A stretch of DNA of 64,000 nucleotides, taken from contig NZ_JBDWXV010000025.1 of the NCBI RefSeq assembly GCF_039982735.1, positions 1 through 64,000 of the forward strand, written 5' to 3'. The position numbers and the translations under genes are program-made. The stretch is from Saccharospirillum sp039982735 (GTDB lineage: Bacteria; Pseudomonadota; Gammaproteobacteria; Pseudomonadales; Natronospirillaceae). The notes beneath the pieces were generated by a model. The model was not told where the DNA came from. It saw only the letters and a list, made by a program, of their open reading frames with translations, and made no database searches. Of the stretch, positions 43,414-52,436 are shown in pieces; position 1 is the first letter of the stretch; each line of letters begins with the position of its first letter.

Positions 43414-45258
43414 TTAATCGGTGAGTTTGATGACAGCGGCGGATGGCGTTGACTGATACATATCGTCAACCACGGCAGCGCGGTTCTCCAACACGGCGCG
43501 CTGGTTGATCGAGCCTTTGTCGGTAATTTCATGAGCATCGAGACGCGGCAATTCTGTGAGCAGCACCAGCCGTTCGACGCGGTTTGAACTGCCCGTGCTG
43601 CTCGCTTTCAAATCACGCAGCAACTGTTGAAAGCGCTCAATAACGGCCGGGTGTCTCACCACTTCGTTGATGTCGGCGTCTGCACTCAAACCCGCCAGCA
43701 AACGACACTGCTCCCGCTCGGGAAACACCAGCGCGGACACAAAGGCCCGGTCGAGCCCGGCGATCACGACGTCCTGTACCACAGGCGCACCGGCGTCGAT
43801 GATTCGGGCGCGTAACGGCCCGACACTGACCCAGGTACCGGTATCGAGTTTGAAATCTTCGGAAATACGGCCATCGAATTTCATGCCGCGTTGCGGGTTC
43901 TCCGGGTCGATGAATTTGGCGGCATCGCCCAGGCAATAGAAACCTTCGTCATCGAAAACCTTGGCGGTTACCTCTGGCTGGCGCCAGTAACCCGGCATCA
44001 CATTCGGGCCTTTAACCCGGCATTCCAGCTTGCCGCCATTCGGCACCAGCTTCACCGACACGCCCAGCGCCGGCAAACCGATCACGCCAGACTGCGATTC
44101 CTCCAGCGAGGCAAACATCGCCGAAGGCGCCGTCTCTGTCGCCCCCAGGCCGGTCAGCATGCCAACTTTTGCGCCAATGGATTTCACCGCCAGGTCATCC
44201 AGCTTGTCCCACACATGCTGGGCAAGGCCGGCACCGGCAAAAAACATCAGGTTCAAGTCCCCGAAGAAGCGATCGCGCAAGGCATCGTCCTGTTCAAGGC
44301 GATCGGCCAGCAGCTCAAACCCCTTGGGCACATTGAAATAAACCGTTGGCGAAATGTCCTGAAGGTTACGAATGGTGCGCTCAAACAACGCTGGCGTCGG
44401 CTTGCCATCATCGATGTACAGCGTGCCGCCGTTGTACAAGACGATACCCACGTTGTGGTTACCACCAAAGGTGTGATTCCAGGGCAACCAGTCGAGCAAT
44501 ACCGGCGGCTCTTTTTTCAGGAAGGGCATAACACCCGCCAGCATTTCCTGATTCGAGGCGAGCATTCGGTTGGTGTTGATCACCCCCTTGGGCATGCCGG
44601 TAGAACCCGACGTAAACAGGAACTTGGCAATGGTATCGGGCGTGAGCGCTGCGTGCGCCTTGTCGACAGCATCAGTAACCGGCGTCGCCAACAAACGGTC
44701 AAACGTAAGCGCCTCACCGGAATAGCCCGTTGAATCAATGGCAATGACCTCAGCATCATCGGCGGCAATCGCATTCAGTGCATCGCCATAATCAGCGGCT
44801 TTGTCGACCAGGTAAGCACCCGGCGTCAGCAGGTCACAAATGTATTTTGCCTTGCCAAAATCTTTACTGATCAGACAGTAAGCCGGTGACAGGGGCGCAT
44901 AGGGAATACCCACATACATGGCCGCCAGTGCCAGCAATAGATGCTCGGTGCTATTGCCACTCAAAATCGCAAGCGGCCGCTCAGTCGTCAGCCCCTTGTT
45001 CAACAACGCCTGCGCCAGCGACCGAACCCGCTGCAGCGTTTCTCCATAACTGACCGGCTCCCATTCACCCTCACTATTTCGTTCGGCCACAAACACCCGG
45101 TCGGGCGCCACACTGGCCCAGTGATCCAACCGCTCTATCAGCGTATCGGGATAGGCTGGCAGCTGTTCTTCGGTTTCCAGCAACTGAGTGCCATCGGAAC
45201 GCTTCGTCAACCGGGCTGTCGCCCGACCAATCTCAATATCGCGGTAACCTGTTGCCAT
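43414..45258 (-). CDS. fcs: Feruloyl-CoA synthase-like acyl-CoA ligase
   Basis: An ANL-superfamily ligase that activates an aromatic acid with ATP and CoA. The ATG at 45256-45258 (AGGTGAGG upstream) gives 614 residues, the length of proteobacterial feruloyl-CoA synthases, which are longer than ordinary ligases. The AMP motif is LFTSGSTGMPKGVINTNR (about 215-230); other family segments are LDWLPWNHTFGGNHN, VGMLTGLGATETAP, MPGYWRQPEVTAKVFDDEG and DGRISEDFKLDTGTWVSVGP. The start DIEIGRATARLTKRSDGTQL is typical of Fcs. It heads an operon with thioesterase and tannase. The substrate is inferred; other hydroxycinnamates or dihydro forms are possible. Confidence 0.85.
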   Translation of the reverse strand: MATGYRDIEIGRATARLTKRSDGTQLLETEEQLPAYPDTLIERLDHWASVAPDRVFVAERNSEGEWEPVSYGETLQRVRSLAQALLNKGLTTERPLAILSGNSTEHLLLALAAMYVGIPYAPLSPAYCLISKDFGKAKYICDLLTPGAYLVDKAADYGDALNAIAADDAEVIAIDSTGYSGEALTFDRLLATPVTDAVDKAHAALTPDTIAKFLFTSGSTGMPKGVINTNRMLASNQEMLAGVMPFLKKEPPVLLDWLPWNHTFGGNHNVGIVLYNGGTLYIDDGKPTPALFERTIRNLQDISPTVYFNVPKGFELLADRLEQDDALRDRFFGDLNLMFFAGAGLAQHVWDKLDDLAVKSIGAKVGMLTGLGATETAPSAMFASLEESQSGVIGLPALGVSVKLVPNGGKLECRVKGPNVMPGYWRQPEVTAKVFDDEGFYCLGDAAKFIDPENPQRGMKFDGRISEDFKLDTGTWVSVGPLRARIIDAGAPVVQDVVIAGLDRAFVSALVFPEREQCRLLAGLSADADINEVVRHPAVIERFQQLLRDLKASSTGSSNRVERLVLLTELPRLDAHEITDKGSINQRAVLENRAAVVDDMYQSTPSAAVIKLTD

Positions 45259-45356
45259 GTCCTCACCTTCTTGTTTTAAGTCACCCGGCTCTTTTTGGTA
45301 TTGAGCCATCGTGGTTACTGTGGTTAACGTTGAATATTATGGGGTGGCTGTCGTTC

Positions 45357-45462
45357 GGGTTGCAGGTCCGCTTCACTCCGTACCGCTTGCAGGCACATCC
45401 CTGTGCCACCAAGCGGCACGCGGGCGTCCTGCCCGCTACTGCGTGAAGCGCCCCTGCAACCC
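45357..45462. repeat. R14: divergent palindromic element
   Basis: Arms GGGTTGCAGGTCCGCTTCAC and GTGAAGCGCCCCTGCAACCC pair with three mismatches. Inside, CCGCTTG/CAAGCGG encloses GGCACATCCCTGTGCC, whose CATCCCTG tip is shared with the family, and GCGGGCGTCCTGCCCGC forms a further hairpin. The architecture is related but the sequence is the most distant of the set. Confidence 0.65.
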
Positions 45463-45546
45463 TGAATCAATTGCCACTTCTAATTTTTCAAAATCTAAAA
45501 ATTATTTTTCATTTGAAGGTTAAACGTCGCCACCAAACTAAGAGCA

Positions 45547-45664
45547 AGCTGCCGGGTGTACCTATCCGGGGAAGTCCGCAGCATGGATCGGTCCGACGCC
45601 TCGGCTGCGGTCTAGGCCCCATGGACGGGTTTACGCCGACCCCGGATAGGTACACCCGGTGGCT
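45547..45664 (-). repeat. R15: variable-stem palindromic element
   Basis: Arms GCCGGGTGTACCTATCCGGG and CCCGGATAGGTACACCCGG. The interior has CCGCAGCATGGATCGGTCCG, then CGCCTCGGCTGCGG and CCCCATGGACGGGT; one inner hairpin is expanded. Inverse orientation. Confidence 0.87.
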
Positions 45665-45739
45665 GGCGCGAACTCAAGGCAACAAGGCCAACCCTGGAGA
45701 GGTCAACCCGGCTGGCAACACTAACGCCTGGCAACGAAG

Positions 45740-47503
45740 TCAACCGAACTGGTACTTAAGAAGCCCCCGATCCGCACTTTGAACCCGGTCCAGGTGTACT
45801 CGAATTTCCGGTAAATGGTGCGCGCAGTAGAACGCCAGTAACGCCTGAACGTTGTTTCGTTCTTTGGGTGTTACGCCGTCGTCTTCGGCGGCCAGCACCG
45901 ATAAGCCCAGTTGCCAGCCGAGGGCCAGAATACCGGTGGCTTCCAATAGTGCTACTGAGGCTGCATGGAGCTGGGTGGCGTTGTTGGCCTGGTGTTCCAA
46001 CAGGTCTCGAACCGTGTTGCGCAGAGCATCGATTTTTCTTGTAAGCAGTGCCCAGTCTGATGAGCACTCCGGGTGTTCGCTGAGCGGCTGCAGACTGATT
46101 TTCATCCGGTTCAGCCAGTCGTAAAAAACTTCGCCATGGTCGCGTTGTATTTTTCTGAACAGAAAATCCTGAGCCTGAATGCCGGTGGTGCCTTCATAAA
46201 TGGTGCTGATGCGCAGGTCCCGGTAGAACTGGGCAGCGCCGGTTTCTTCAATGAAACCCATGCCGCCGAAAATTTGAATGGCATCGCCAGTCAGGTGGTT
46301 GGCCATTTCAGTGACGTGTGCTTTGAAAATGGGCGTCAGTAAATCGAGTTCCTGTTGCGCTTGCTGTAACTCGGGGTGCGTTTTTTCACGGGCGCAATCG
46401 ACCTGGTGGCCCAGGTGCAAACCGAGCATACGGGCCGCAAAGAGTCGGCTGCGCATGCCGAGCAGCAGGCGTTGAATGTCGGGGTGCTCGACCAGAGCCA
46501 CCGGGCCTTTGCCGGTTTCGACATGGCGGCCTTGTTTTCGCTCCTGCGCCCAGGCCAGTGCGGCCTGGTAGGCGCGTTCGCCGACGGCTACGCCTTGCAA
46601 GCCAACGCTTAAGCGGGCCTCGTTCATCATGACGAACATGACCGCCAGTCCACGGTTGGGTTCGCCAACTAACTGACCCCAGGCGCCCTGGTTGCCACCC
46701 AATTTCAGTGAACAGGTCGGGCTGCCGTGCAGGCCAAGCTTATGTTCGATGCCGGTGCAGACTACTTCGTTTGGCTGTAGCTGACCGTTCTGATCTTCGA
46801 TGTGGCTCGGCACGGCAAATAAGGAAATGCCTTTGCTACCGGCGGGCGCATCCTGAAGGCGAGCCAGCACCAGATGGAGTTTACGGTCGGTGAAATCGTG
46901 CTCGCCGTAGGTGATGTACAGCTTGTCGCCCGTCAGCCTATAGCCGCCATGACCGTCGGGGATCGCCCGGGTTTTCATCAGCCCCAGGTCCGAACCGGCC
47001 GCCGGTTCAGTCAGCGCCATGGTCGCGGTCCAGTCACCGCTGACCAGACGTTCGCCGTATTGTTCAATCAATTGGCTGTCGCCACTGGCCAGCAGCGCTT
47101 CGACCGCACCTTCGGTCAGCGGTTGAATCAGGCTGAATGCCAGGTTGGCGCCCTGCCAGCCTTCGGTCACCGCCATCGCCAGCACCTTGGGCAGTGACTG
47201 GCCGCCGAGCGCTTCTGGCAGACACAGACCGGTCCAGCCGGCGTCGCGAAATTGCGCGTAAGCATCGGCCCAGCCATCCGGTGTTGATACCCGGCCCTGA
47301 TCGAGGCGACAGCCTTGCTGATCGCCAGTCGCATTCAACGGTGCCAGTACTTGTTCGGCAAAGCGGGCAGCTTCGTCGATGACGGCATTCATCAGTTCGT
47401 CGTCGAGTGCTTCGCAGGCGGCTAACTGCTTCAGCCGCTCGCGGCCGATAAGATGCTGCAGCCCGAAACGGATGTCTTCAACCGGAACTCGATAGGCCGT
47501 CAT
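45740..47503 (-). CDS. Acyl-CoA dehydrogenase, long (DmdC-like) subfamily
   Basis: A 587-residue flavoenzyme. I use the ATG at 47501-47503, four bases after the SDR stop. The N-terminus TAYRVPVEDIRFGLQHLIG and GDQQGCRLDQGRVSTPDGWA are typical of the roughly 590-residue group that includes 3-methylthiopropanoyl-CoA dehydrogenase DmdC. FAD/substrate motifs are MALTEPAAGSDLG, KLYITYGEHDFTD and the catalytic Glu in ISTIYEGTTGIQAQDFL. It would introduce the alpha-beta double bond into an acyl-CoA, which allows saturated (dihydro) phenylpropanoids to enter the same pathway. Family membership alone does not fix the substrate. Last gene of a four-gene run with crotonase, thiolase and SDR. Confidence 0.88.
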   Translation of the reverse strand: MTAYRVPVEDIRFGLQHLIGRERLKQLAACEALDDELMNAVIDEAARFAEQVLAPLNATGDQQGCRLDQGRVSTPDGWADAYAQFRDAGWTGLCLPEALGGQSLPKVLAMAVTEGWQGANLAFSLIQPLTEGAVEALLASGDSQLIEQYGERLVSGDWTATMALTEPAAGSDLGLMKTRAIPDGHGGYRLTGDKLYITYGEHDFTDRKLHLVLARLQDAPAGSKGISLFAVPSHIEDQNGQLQPNEVVCTGIEHKLGLHGSPTCSLKLGGNQGAWGQLVGEPNRGLAVMFVMMNEARLSVGLQGVAVGERAYQAALAWAQERKQGRHVETGKGPVALVEHPDIQRLLLGMRSRLFAARMLGLHLGHQVDCAREKTHPELQQAQQELDLLTPIFKAHVTEMANHLTGDAIQIFGGMGFIEETGAAQFYRDLRISTIYEGTTGIQAQDFLFRKIQRDHGEVFYDWLNRMKISLQPLSEHPECSSDWALLTRKIDALRNTVRDLLEHQANNATQLHAASVALLEATGILALGWQLGLSVLAAEDDGVTPKERNNVQALLAFYCAHHLPEIRVHLDRVQSADRGLLKYQFG

Positions 47504-47507
47504 GTCA

Positions 47508-48275
47508 TTACCTCGCCGCCATGCGCAGGGCGCCATCGAGGCGAATGACTTCGCCGTTGAGCATCGGGTTTTCCAGAATGTGGGCAGCGAGGGCGGCAAA
47601 TTCATCAGGCTCACCCAGGCGGGCCGGGAAAGGCACCGAATCACCAAGCGATTGCTGCACCTCTTCGGGCAGAACCGACATCATCGGCGTTTTAAACAAC
47701 CCGGGGGCGATGGTCATCACCCGAATGCCAAAAGCCGAGAGTTCCCGCGCCAGTGGCAGTGTCATGCTGACGATTCCACCTTTGGAGGCCGCGTAAGCCG
47801 CCTGGCCGATCTGGCCATCGTAGGCGGCAACAGACGCCGTATTGATGATAACGCCCTGCTCCAGCCCATCGTTTGGCGGGGTGTGCTGCATTGCCTCGGC
47901 CGCGAGTCGAATCACGTTAAAGGTACCGATCAGGTTGACCTGAATGGCACGGGAAAAGGTTTCCAGGCGGTGCACGCCTTTGCGACCGAGCACCCGTTCA
48001 GCACCGGGAATACCGGCACAATTGATCAGGGCATTTAGCGAGCCCCAGCGTTCCTGCAGCGCTGCCAGAGTGGTGCTGACGTTGGTTTCATCGGTGATGT
48101 CGGTGTGGGCAAATACGGCATTGTTGCCGAGCTCTTCGGCAAGCCGGCGTCCAGCTTCGTCGTTTACATCAGCCAGGGTAACCCGGGCACCAGCGGCAAC
48201 CAGATGGCGCGCCACGGCTTCGCCGAGGCCGGAACTGGCACCGGTGACCAGGACGTTGAGTTCAGACAGTTTCAT
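47508..48275 (-). CDS. SDR-family 3-hydroxyacyl-CoA dehydrogenase
   Basis: A 255-residue short-chain dehydrogenase like human HSD10. It shows LVTGASSGLGEAVARHL (NAD motif, residues about 9-25), LADVNDEAGRRLAEEL (acidic residue for NAD preference), NCAG, and a YAASKGGIVSMTLP active site with Tyr-x3-Lys; the Ser lies in NTASVAAYDGQIGQ. It would oxidise the beta-hydroxy group of an acyl-CoA to a ketone. It starts 9 bases after the thiolase stop and is followed after 4 bases by the acyl-CoA dehydrogenase, so these are one operon. Confidence 0.9.
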   Translation of the reverse strand: MKLSELNVLVTGASSGLGEAVARHLVAAGARVTLADVNDEAGRRLAEELGNNAVFAHTDITDETNVSTTLAALQERWGSLNALINCAGIPGAERVLGRKGVHRLETFSRAIQVNLIGTFNVIRLAAEAMQHTPPNDGLEQGVIINTASVAAYDGQIGQAAYAASKGGIVSMTLPLARELSAFGIRVMTIAPGLFKTPMMSVLPEEVQQSLGDSVPFPARLGEPDEFAALAAHILENPMLNGEVIRLDGALRMAAR

Positions 48276-48284
48276 AACGCCCCC

Positions 48285-49544
48285 TTAACCCGCGTTTTCC
48301 AACAGCACACTGATGCCCTGTCCGCCCCCGGCACAGGCCGAGGAAATGCCGAATTGCTCACCGCTTTCTTTCAACTGACGGGCCACGGTGTGGGTGAGAC
48401 GCACGCCGGTTACACCCAGGGGGTGGCCGATGGCGATAGCGCCGCCGTTGACGTTAACCTTGTCGCGGTCGAGGCCAAGCTCGCGCTCAACAGCTATATA
48501 TTGGGCGCCAAAGGCTTCGTTGATTTCGATGCGACCGATATCGCCCAGCTTCATCTTCTGGCTGGCGAGCACGCTACTGATCGCCGGCGCAGGGCCAATG
48601 CCCATGATTTCAGGTGGCACACCAACCACTGAGCCACCAACAATTCTGGCCAGCGGTTTCAGGCCGTGCGCCCGAACGTAGTCGCCCGAGGCAACCAGCA
48701 CTGCAGCTGCGCCGTCGACAATGGCCGAGGAATTACCGCCGGTCTGCACGCCGCCAAAAGCCGGGCGCAGCTTGCTCAAAATCTCCAGCGGGCTAGGGCG
48801 AACGTGGCCATCGCGATCAAAGCTGGCAGCCCGGTCGGAGAGCTTGAGACCCCGGGTTTTATAGCCTTCCAGTGGGAATTCAGTGCTGCTGACGGATACG
48901 ACTTCGTCGTTGTAAAAGCCTCTGTCCCAGGCATCGATCGCTGTGGCAAAACTGCGGGCGGCGTAGTCGTCGACTTCAGCGCGGCTGATGTCGTAGCGCT
49001 TCGCCAGCTCTTCGGCGGTGTGGCCCATGGCCATATCCGGGGCGGTGTCGATCATTGCTTCCCAGAGAAAGTCACCAAATTCAACCTGGCCAAGTTTGAA
49101 ACCGGCCCGCTGGGTGTAAGACGCTACCGGGTTGCGCGACATCGATTCGGCACCGGTGCACAGCACCAGCTTGGCTTTGCCGAGCTTGATCTGGTCGGCC
49201 GCGGTCAGAATGGCTTCAAAGCCAGTCGCACACAGCCGGTGCACCAACAGTGCCGGTGCGGTTTGTTTCACGCCGGAGTACAAGCCAATGTGACGCGGCA
49301 ACATAAAAGCATCGAAACTCGCCTGAGCGACGCTGCCGGCAATGACGGCATCGACATCGCTGGCCGGAATACCGCTGTGCTCGAAGGTGGCGCGGGCGGC
49401 ATAGATGCCCAGGTCGATCGGTGAGACTTCACGCATCACGCCGCAGTAGTCGGCAAAGGGCGTGCGCCGACCGTCGACCAAATAAACATCATCGTATTCA
49501 GATAAGAGCGCATCGCGCTCGGACGCCTGGTATGTGTTACTCAT
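48285..49544 (-). CDS. Thiolase family acyl-CoA acyltransferase
   Basis: Cleaves a beta-ketoacyl-CoA with CoA to acetyl-CoA and a shortened acyl-CoA. I choose the second ATG (49542-49544), which has AGGAAG at proper spacing; the first overlaps the crotonase stop. 419 residues. The nucleophile is in VHRLCATGFEAI (Cys about 105), the other active residues in GGAIAIGHPLGVTGVRLTH (His) and SSACAGGGQGISVLLE (Cys). It shows the usual GGNSSAIVDGAAAVL segment. In the proposed pathway it splits off acetyl-CoA from an aroylacetyl-CoA. Confidence 0.92.
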   Translation of the reverse strand: MSNTYQASERDALLSEYDDVYLVDGRRTPFADYCGVMREVSPIDLGIYAARATFEHSGIPASDVDAVIAGSVAQASFDAFMLPRHIGLYSGVKQTAPALLVHRLCATGFEAILTAADQIKLGKAKLVLCTGAESMSRNPVASYTQRAGFKLGQVEFGDFLWEAMIDTAPDMAMGHTAEELAKRYDISRAEVDDYAARSFATAIDAWDRGFYNDEVVSVSSTEFPLEGYKTRGLKLSDRAASFDRDGHVRPSPLEILSKLRPAFGGVQTGGNSSAIVDGAAAVLVASGDYVRAHGLKPLARIVGGSVVGVPPEIMGIGPAPAISSVLASQKMKLGDIGRIEINEAFGAQYIAVERELGLDRDKVNVNGGAIAIGHPLGVTGVRLTHTVARQLKESGEQFGISSACAGGGQGISVLLENAG

Positions 49545-49546
49545 GA

Positions 49547-50305
49547 TCATTTCTTCCTGTTCAGAAATTGGCCTATGCGGGCCTGAACCTCGGGGCTGGT
49601 CTGGGTCATGCCGGCGACCAGCGATTCGGTAAACAAGCCGTCGTCCATCGACATGCTGTCGATCCGGCTCATGGCACTGACCATAGCCCAGTTCGATAAC
49701 GCCGAATTCTGCGCAATACTGACCGCCAGTTCACGGGCTTTGGCCTCGCCTTCGCCTGCAGCCACACGGTAGTGCGCCAGGCCCACCCGTTCGCCTTCAT
49801 CGGCGCTCAGGGTGCGGCCAGTCAGCATCATCTCCGTCATTCGGCCCGCCCCAATCACGCCGGCGACCCGCACCGAGGCGCCGCCACCTACGAAGATGCC
49901 GTGGCGGCCTTCCGGCAAGCGGAAAAAGGTGGAGTCTTCAGCAATGCGTACGTGGGCGGTCGCGGCCAGTTCAAGCCCGCCGCCAATCACGGCGCCTTTT
50001 AACACCGCCACAATGGGAATGCCGGCATTGGTCATCCTGCCGAACACCCGGTGCCACATCTGGGAGTGGCGTACCACTTCAAACGGCTCCCGGGCCTGAT
50101 GTTCGGCCAGGTCGAGCCCGGCGCAGAAGTTGTCGCCAGAGCCCGTCAGCACGACCACGCGAATGGCATCGTCCAGCGGGTTGAACAGTGCTTCCAGTTC
50201 AAGCAGCAGGGCGTCGTTAATGGCATTGTGTTTGGCAGGGCGATTCAGACGAACGTGGGCAATGCCATCGTTGATCTCCATCGTTACCAGGGCAGTGTCG
50301 GTCAT
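49547..50305 (-). CDS. Crotonase-family enoyl-CoA hydratase
   Basis: A 252-residue crotonase fold enzyme. The ATG at 50303-50305 has AGGATGG upstream; an ATG four codons earlier is less likely. Oxyanion-hole segments are NFCAGLDLAEHQ and AVLKGAVIGGGLELAA; the catalytic glutamate is probably in RLPEGRHGIFVGGGASVRVA. It lacks segments I associate with classical feruloyl-CoA hydratase/lyase (Ech), so it more likely hydrates the cinnamoyl-CoA double bond for beta-oxidation. First gene of the operon crotonase-thiolase-SDR-acyl-CoA dehydrogenase, divergent from the TRAP transporter. Confidence 0.87.
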   Translation of the reverse strand: MTDTALVTMEINDGIAHVRLNRPAKHNAINDALLLELEALFNPLDDAIRVVVLTGSGDNFCAGLDLAEHQAREPFEVVRHSQMWHRVFGRMTNAGIPIVAVLKGAVIGGGLELAATAHVRIAEDSTFFRLPEGRHGIFVGGGASVRVAGVIGAGRMTEMMLTGRTLSADEGERVGLAHYRVAAGEGEAKARELAVSIAQNSALSNWAMVSAMSRIDSMSMDDGLFTESLVAGMTQTSPEVQARIGQFLNRKK

Positions 50306-50401
50306 TGCGGTTCCCATCCTGATCGGGTTGGTGGCTACCGGTTCGTAAAGGTTGATACCCGGAGGCCGCCGATGAATTCATTGAGGCAAAGACTACCGAT
50401 T

Positions 50402-50424
50402 AATTGTTGTACTTGTAAACAATT
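50402..50424. promoter_or_regulatory. Inverted repeat in the crotonase/TRAP divergent promoter region, candidate MarR operator
   Basis: AATTGTT (50402-50408) and AACAATT (50418-50424) form a perfect 7-bp inverted repeat with a 9-base spacer, the size of MarR-family operators. It lies about 100 bases upstream of the crotonase start and 255 bases from the TRAP binding-protein start. A related element, TGTTG-ATAAGCA-CAACA, is at about 50558-50574, and GATAAGCAACAAC at 50447-50459 resembles its right half. The region 50306-50678 holds no gene. Confidence 0.45.
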
Positions 50425-50678
50425 TATTTTTAATCATATTTCGCGATAAGCAACAACGGCTATGGAAAAAATCGCTCTATAGAGGGCTCTAATTTAGATT
50501 TACTCGGGTCCACACTCCTCCTCAGAGGGCATAAGGCCATCCAAGATTTACGCTATTTATGTTGATAAGCACAACAATGTATGACATAAACAACACAGAC
50601 TTTGCTCGGTGCCTGACGGCGCCGATGAAACACCGGCACGACCCACAAATACAACAAGACACAAAAGAGGTTACCAAG

Positions 50679-51812
50679 ATGCGTACTACCGGATTTCTTG
50701 CCACCCTGACCCTCAGCGCCGCTGCGCTAGCATTTGCCACTCAGGCCGCTCACGCCGAAAACCTGCGCCTGGCTCCGGGCACGCCACCGGCTCACCCGGG
50801 CCACACCCCCTTGTTTACCAGCTTCCAGGACCAACTGGCCGAAAAGACCGGCAACCGGATGACCGGCAACATTCTGGGCACCGAAGTGGCCAACCTGGGC
50901 AACATGCGCAATGCCGTAACCAGTGGCCTGGCCGATGCCGGCATGTTCCTGCCCGCTTATTTCCCGTCGGATCTGCCCGAAATCAATCTGGTCGGTGACC
51001 TCTCTTTCCAGGGCACCAACTCCCAGGCGATGGGCGCGGCCATGACCGACTACATCGTCAACTGCGCCGACTGCCAGGAAAACCTGAAAAGCCTGGGCAT
51101 TGTGTACACCAGCAGCCACGCTTCCGACCTCTACCAGTTGCTGACCACAGAACCGGTCAGTGACCTCGACGACATGCAGGGCCTGCGCCTGCGTGCGGGT
51201 AACCCACAGTATGCTCGCTGGGCCAGCGCCATGGGTGCATCACCTTCCAACACCTCGGTTGGTGAAACGTTCGAAGCCATTTCCCAGGGTATTCTCGATG
51301 GCACCATCGCGTCCTCGGCCGATCTGATCTCGTTCCGGCTCGACGATGTGATCACCCACATCACCACCATTCGCCTGGGCACCTACCACTCCACCATTTC
51401 CCATGCCTTCGGTCGCAACAGCTGGGCGCGCCTGAGCGAAGCGGATCGCAAGATGCTGGCCGAGTCGTCCAGTCTGTCGAGCGCTCTGGCAACGCAGCGC
51501 TGGGCCCACGAAATGCCTGCCGAAGCCGAAGCACTGGCCCGCAGTGAAGGCATCGAGTTTGTTGAACCCAGCCAGGCATTGCTGGATGCGACGGCCACCT
51601 TTGTTGTAGACGACATGGCTCAGGTGATCGCCGATGCCGAATCCCGCTATAACCTGAATAACGTCGAAGCCAAGCTGGAGCAATTCACCACCCTGGTTGA
51701 TAAATGGACGGCCATTGCCAACGAACTCGACAACGACCCGGAAGCCATTGCGGAACGGGTTAATGAAGAAGTCTGGGCCAAGGTCGACTTTTCTACCTAT
51801 GGTGTTCAGTAA
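50679..51812 (+). CDS. TRAP transporter periplasmic substrate-binding protein (DctP type)
   Basis: A 377-residue secreted receptor. I use the ATG at 50679 (AGAGG upstream), which gives a clear signal peptide (MRTTGFLATLTLSAAALAFA, cleavage after AHA). The mature protein starts ENLRLAPGTPPAHPGHTPLF and has the DctP fold: EKTGNRMTGNILGTEVANLG, GMFLPAYFPSDLPEINLVGD, and the carboxylate-binding region DLDDMQGLRLRAGNPQYARW with its conserved arginine. It delivers an organic acid to the membrane subunits that follow. The divergent aromatic operon suggests a hydroxycinnamate or related aromatic acid as ligand. Confidence 0.9.
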   Translation: MRTTGFLATLTLSAAALAFATQAAHAENLRLAPGTPPAHPGHTPLFTSFQDQLAEKTGNRMTGNILGTEVANLGNMRNAVTSGLADAGMFLPAYFPSDLPEINLVGDLSFQGTNSQAMGAAMTDYIVNCADCQENLKSLGIVYTSSHASDLYQLLTTEPVSDLDDMQGLRLRAGNPQYARWASAMGASPSNTSVGETFEAISQGILDGTIASSADLISFRLDDVITHITTIRLGTYHSTISHAFGRNSWARLSEADRKMLAESSSLSSALATQRWAHEMPAEAEALARSEGIEFVEPSQALLDATATFVVDDMAQVIADAESRYNLNNVEAKLEQFTTLVDKWTAIANELDNDPEAIAERVNEEVWAKVDFSTYGVQ

Positions 51813-51845
51813 CCATTCCCTGATCTATTGTTGACTTAAGCAGTT

Positions 51846-51877
51846 GGCGGCGCACCCACAGGTCGTCGCCTTTTTTT
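51846..51877 (+). terminator. Attenuating terminator between TRAP receptor and membrane subunit genes
   Basis: GGCGGCG and CGTCGCC pair (one G-T pair) around a 11-base loop, followed by seven T residues. It lies 34 bases after the receptor stop and 23 bases before the next gene, so it probably sets the receptor in excess of the membrane subunits. Confidence 0.75.
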
Positions 51878-51899
51878 ATCAATTTCTATCAGGACATGA

Positions 51900-52427
51900 G
51901 TGACTTACACGATGTCGATCACCGGATTAAATCGCCTGGCCGATCAGTTGTCTCGGGCCCTGGCATTGCTGGGCACCCTGGGCATTGCCGCCATGCTGAT
52001 CCATGTTACGGCGGATGTGATATTGCGCAGCACCCTGTCGTATTCCATTCCTGCCACGCTGGAAATTGTCACCCGCTACTACATGATCACGCTCGCCCTG
52101 CTGCCGCTGGCCTGGGTGGAACATCAGCGCAATATGATCGCGGTTGAAGCCGTCAGCGATATGCTGGGTGACCGCTTCAAAGCCTGGACGGATGTGTTGG
52201 TCGCGGTTATTTCATTGCTCATTTATTGTATTTTTATGGTGGCGACCTGGACCAAGGCCGTCGAACAATTTGAACGCGGTGCCTATATTATGTCGCTCGA
52301 TTTCCCGATGCCGGTCTGGCCAACCTATTTCGTTATTCCCATCTCGTTTGCCCTCGCGTGCCTCGTCTGCCTGATTCGACTGGTGACGACGCTCTCGGCC
52401 ACCACCTCATCCAACGCTCCGGAGTAA
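51900..52427 (+). CDS. TRAP transporter small membrane subunit (DctQ type)
   Basis: A 175-residue inner-membrane protein with four predicted helices at about 22-44, 58-78, 96-118 and 140-160. The segment ILRSTLSYSIPATLEIVTRY and LPLAWVEHQRNMIAVEAVSD are typical of DctQ. It binds the large subunit and is required for transport. A GTG at 51900 with AGGA upstream is the preferred start; an ATG at 51912 is possible. Confidence 0.88.
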   Translation: MTYTMSITGLNRLADQLSRALALLGTLGIAAMLIHVTADVILRSTLSYSIPATLEIVTRYYMITLALLPLAWVEHQRNMIAVEAVSDMLGDRFKAWTDVLVAVISLLIYCIFMVATWTKAVEQFERGAYIMSLDFPMPVWPTYFVIPISFALACLVCLIRLVTTLSATTSSNAPE

Positions 52428-52436
52428 GGATTCACC

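Noticed and set aside
49547..50305. Calling the crotonase a feruloyl-CoA hydratase/lyase (Ech)
   Set aside because: Distinctive Ech segments are missing and no vanillin dehydrogenase is nearby, so a general hydratase call is safer.
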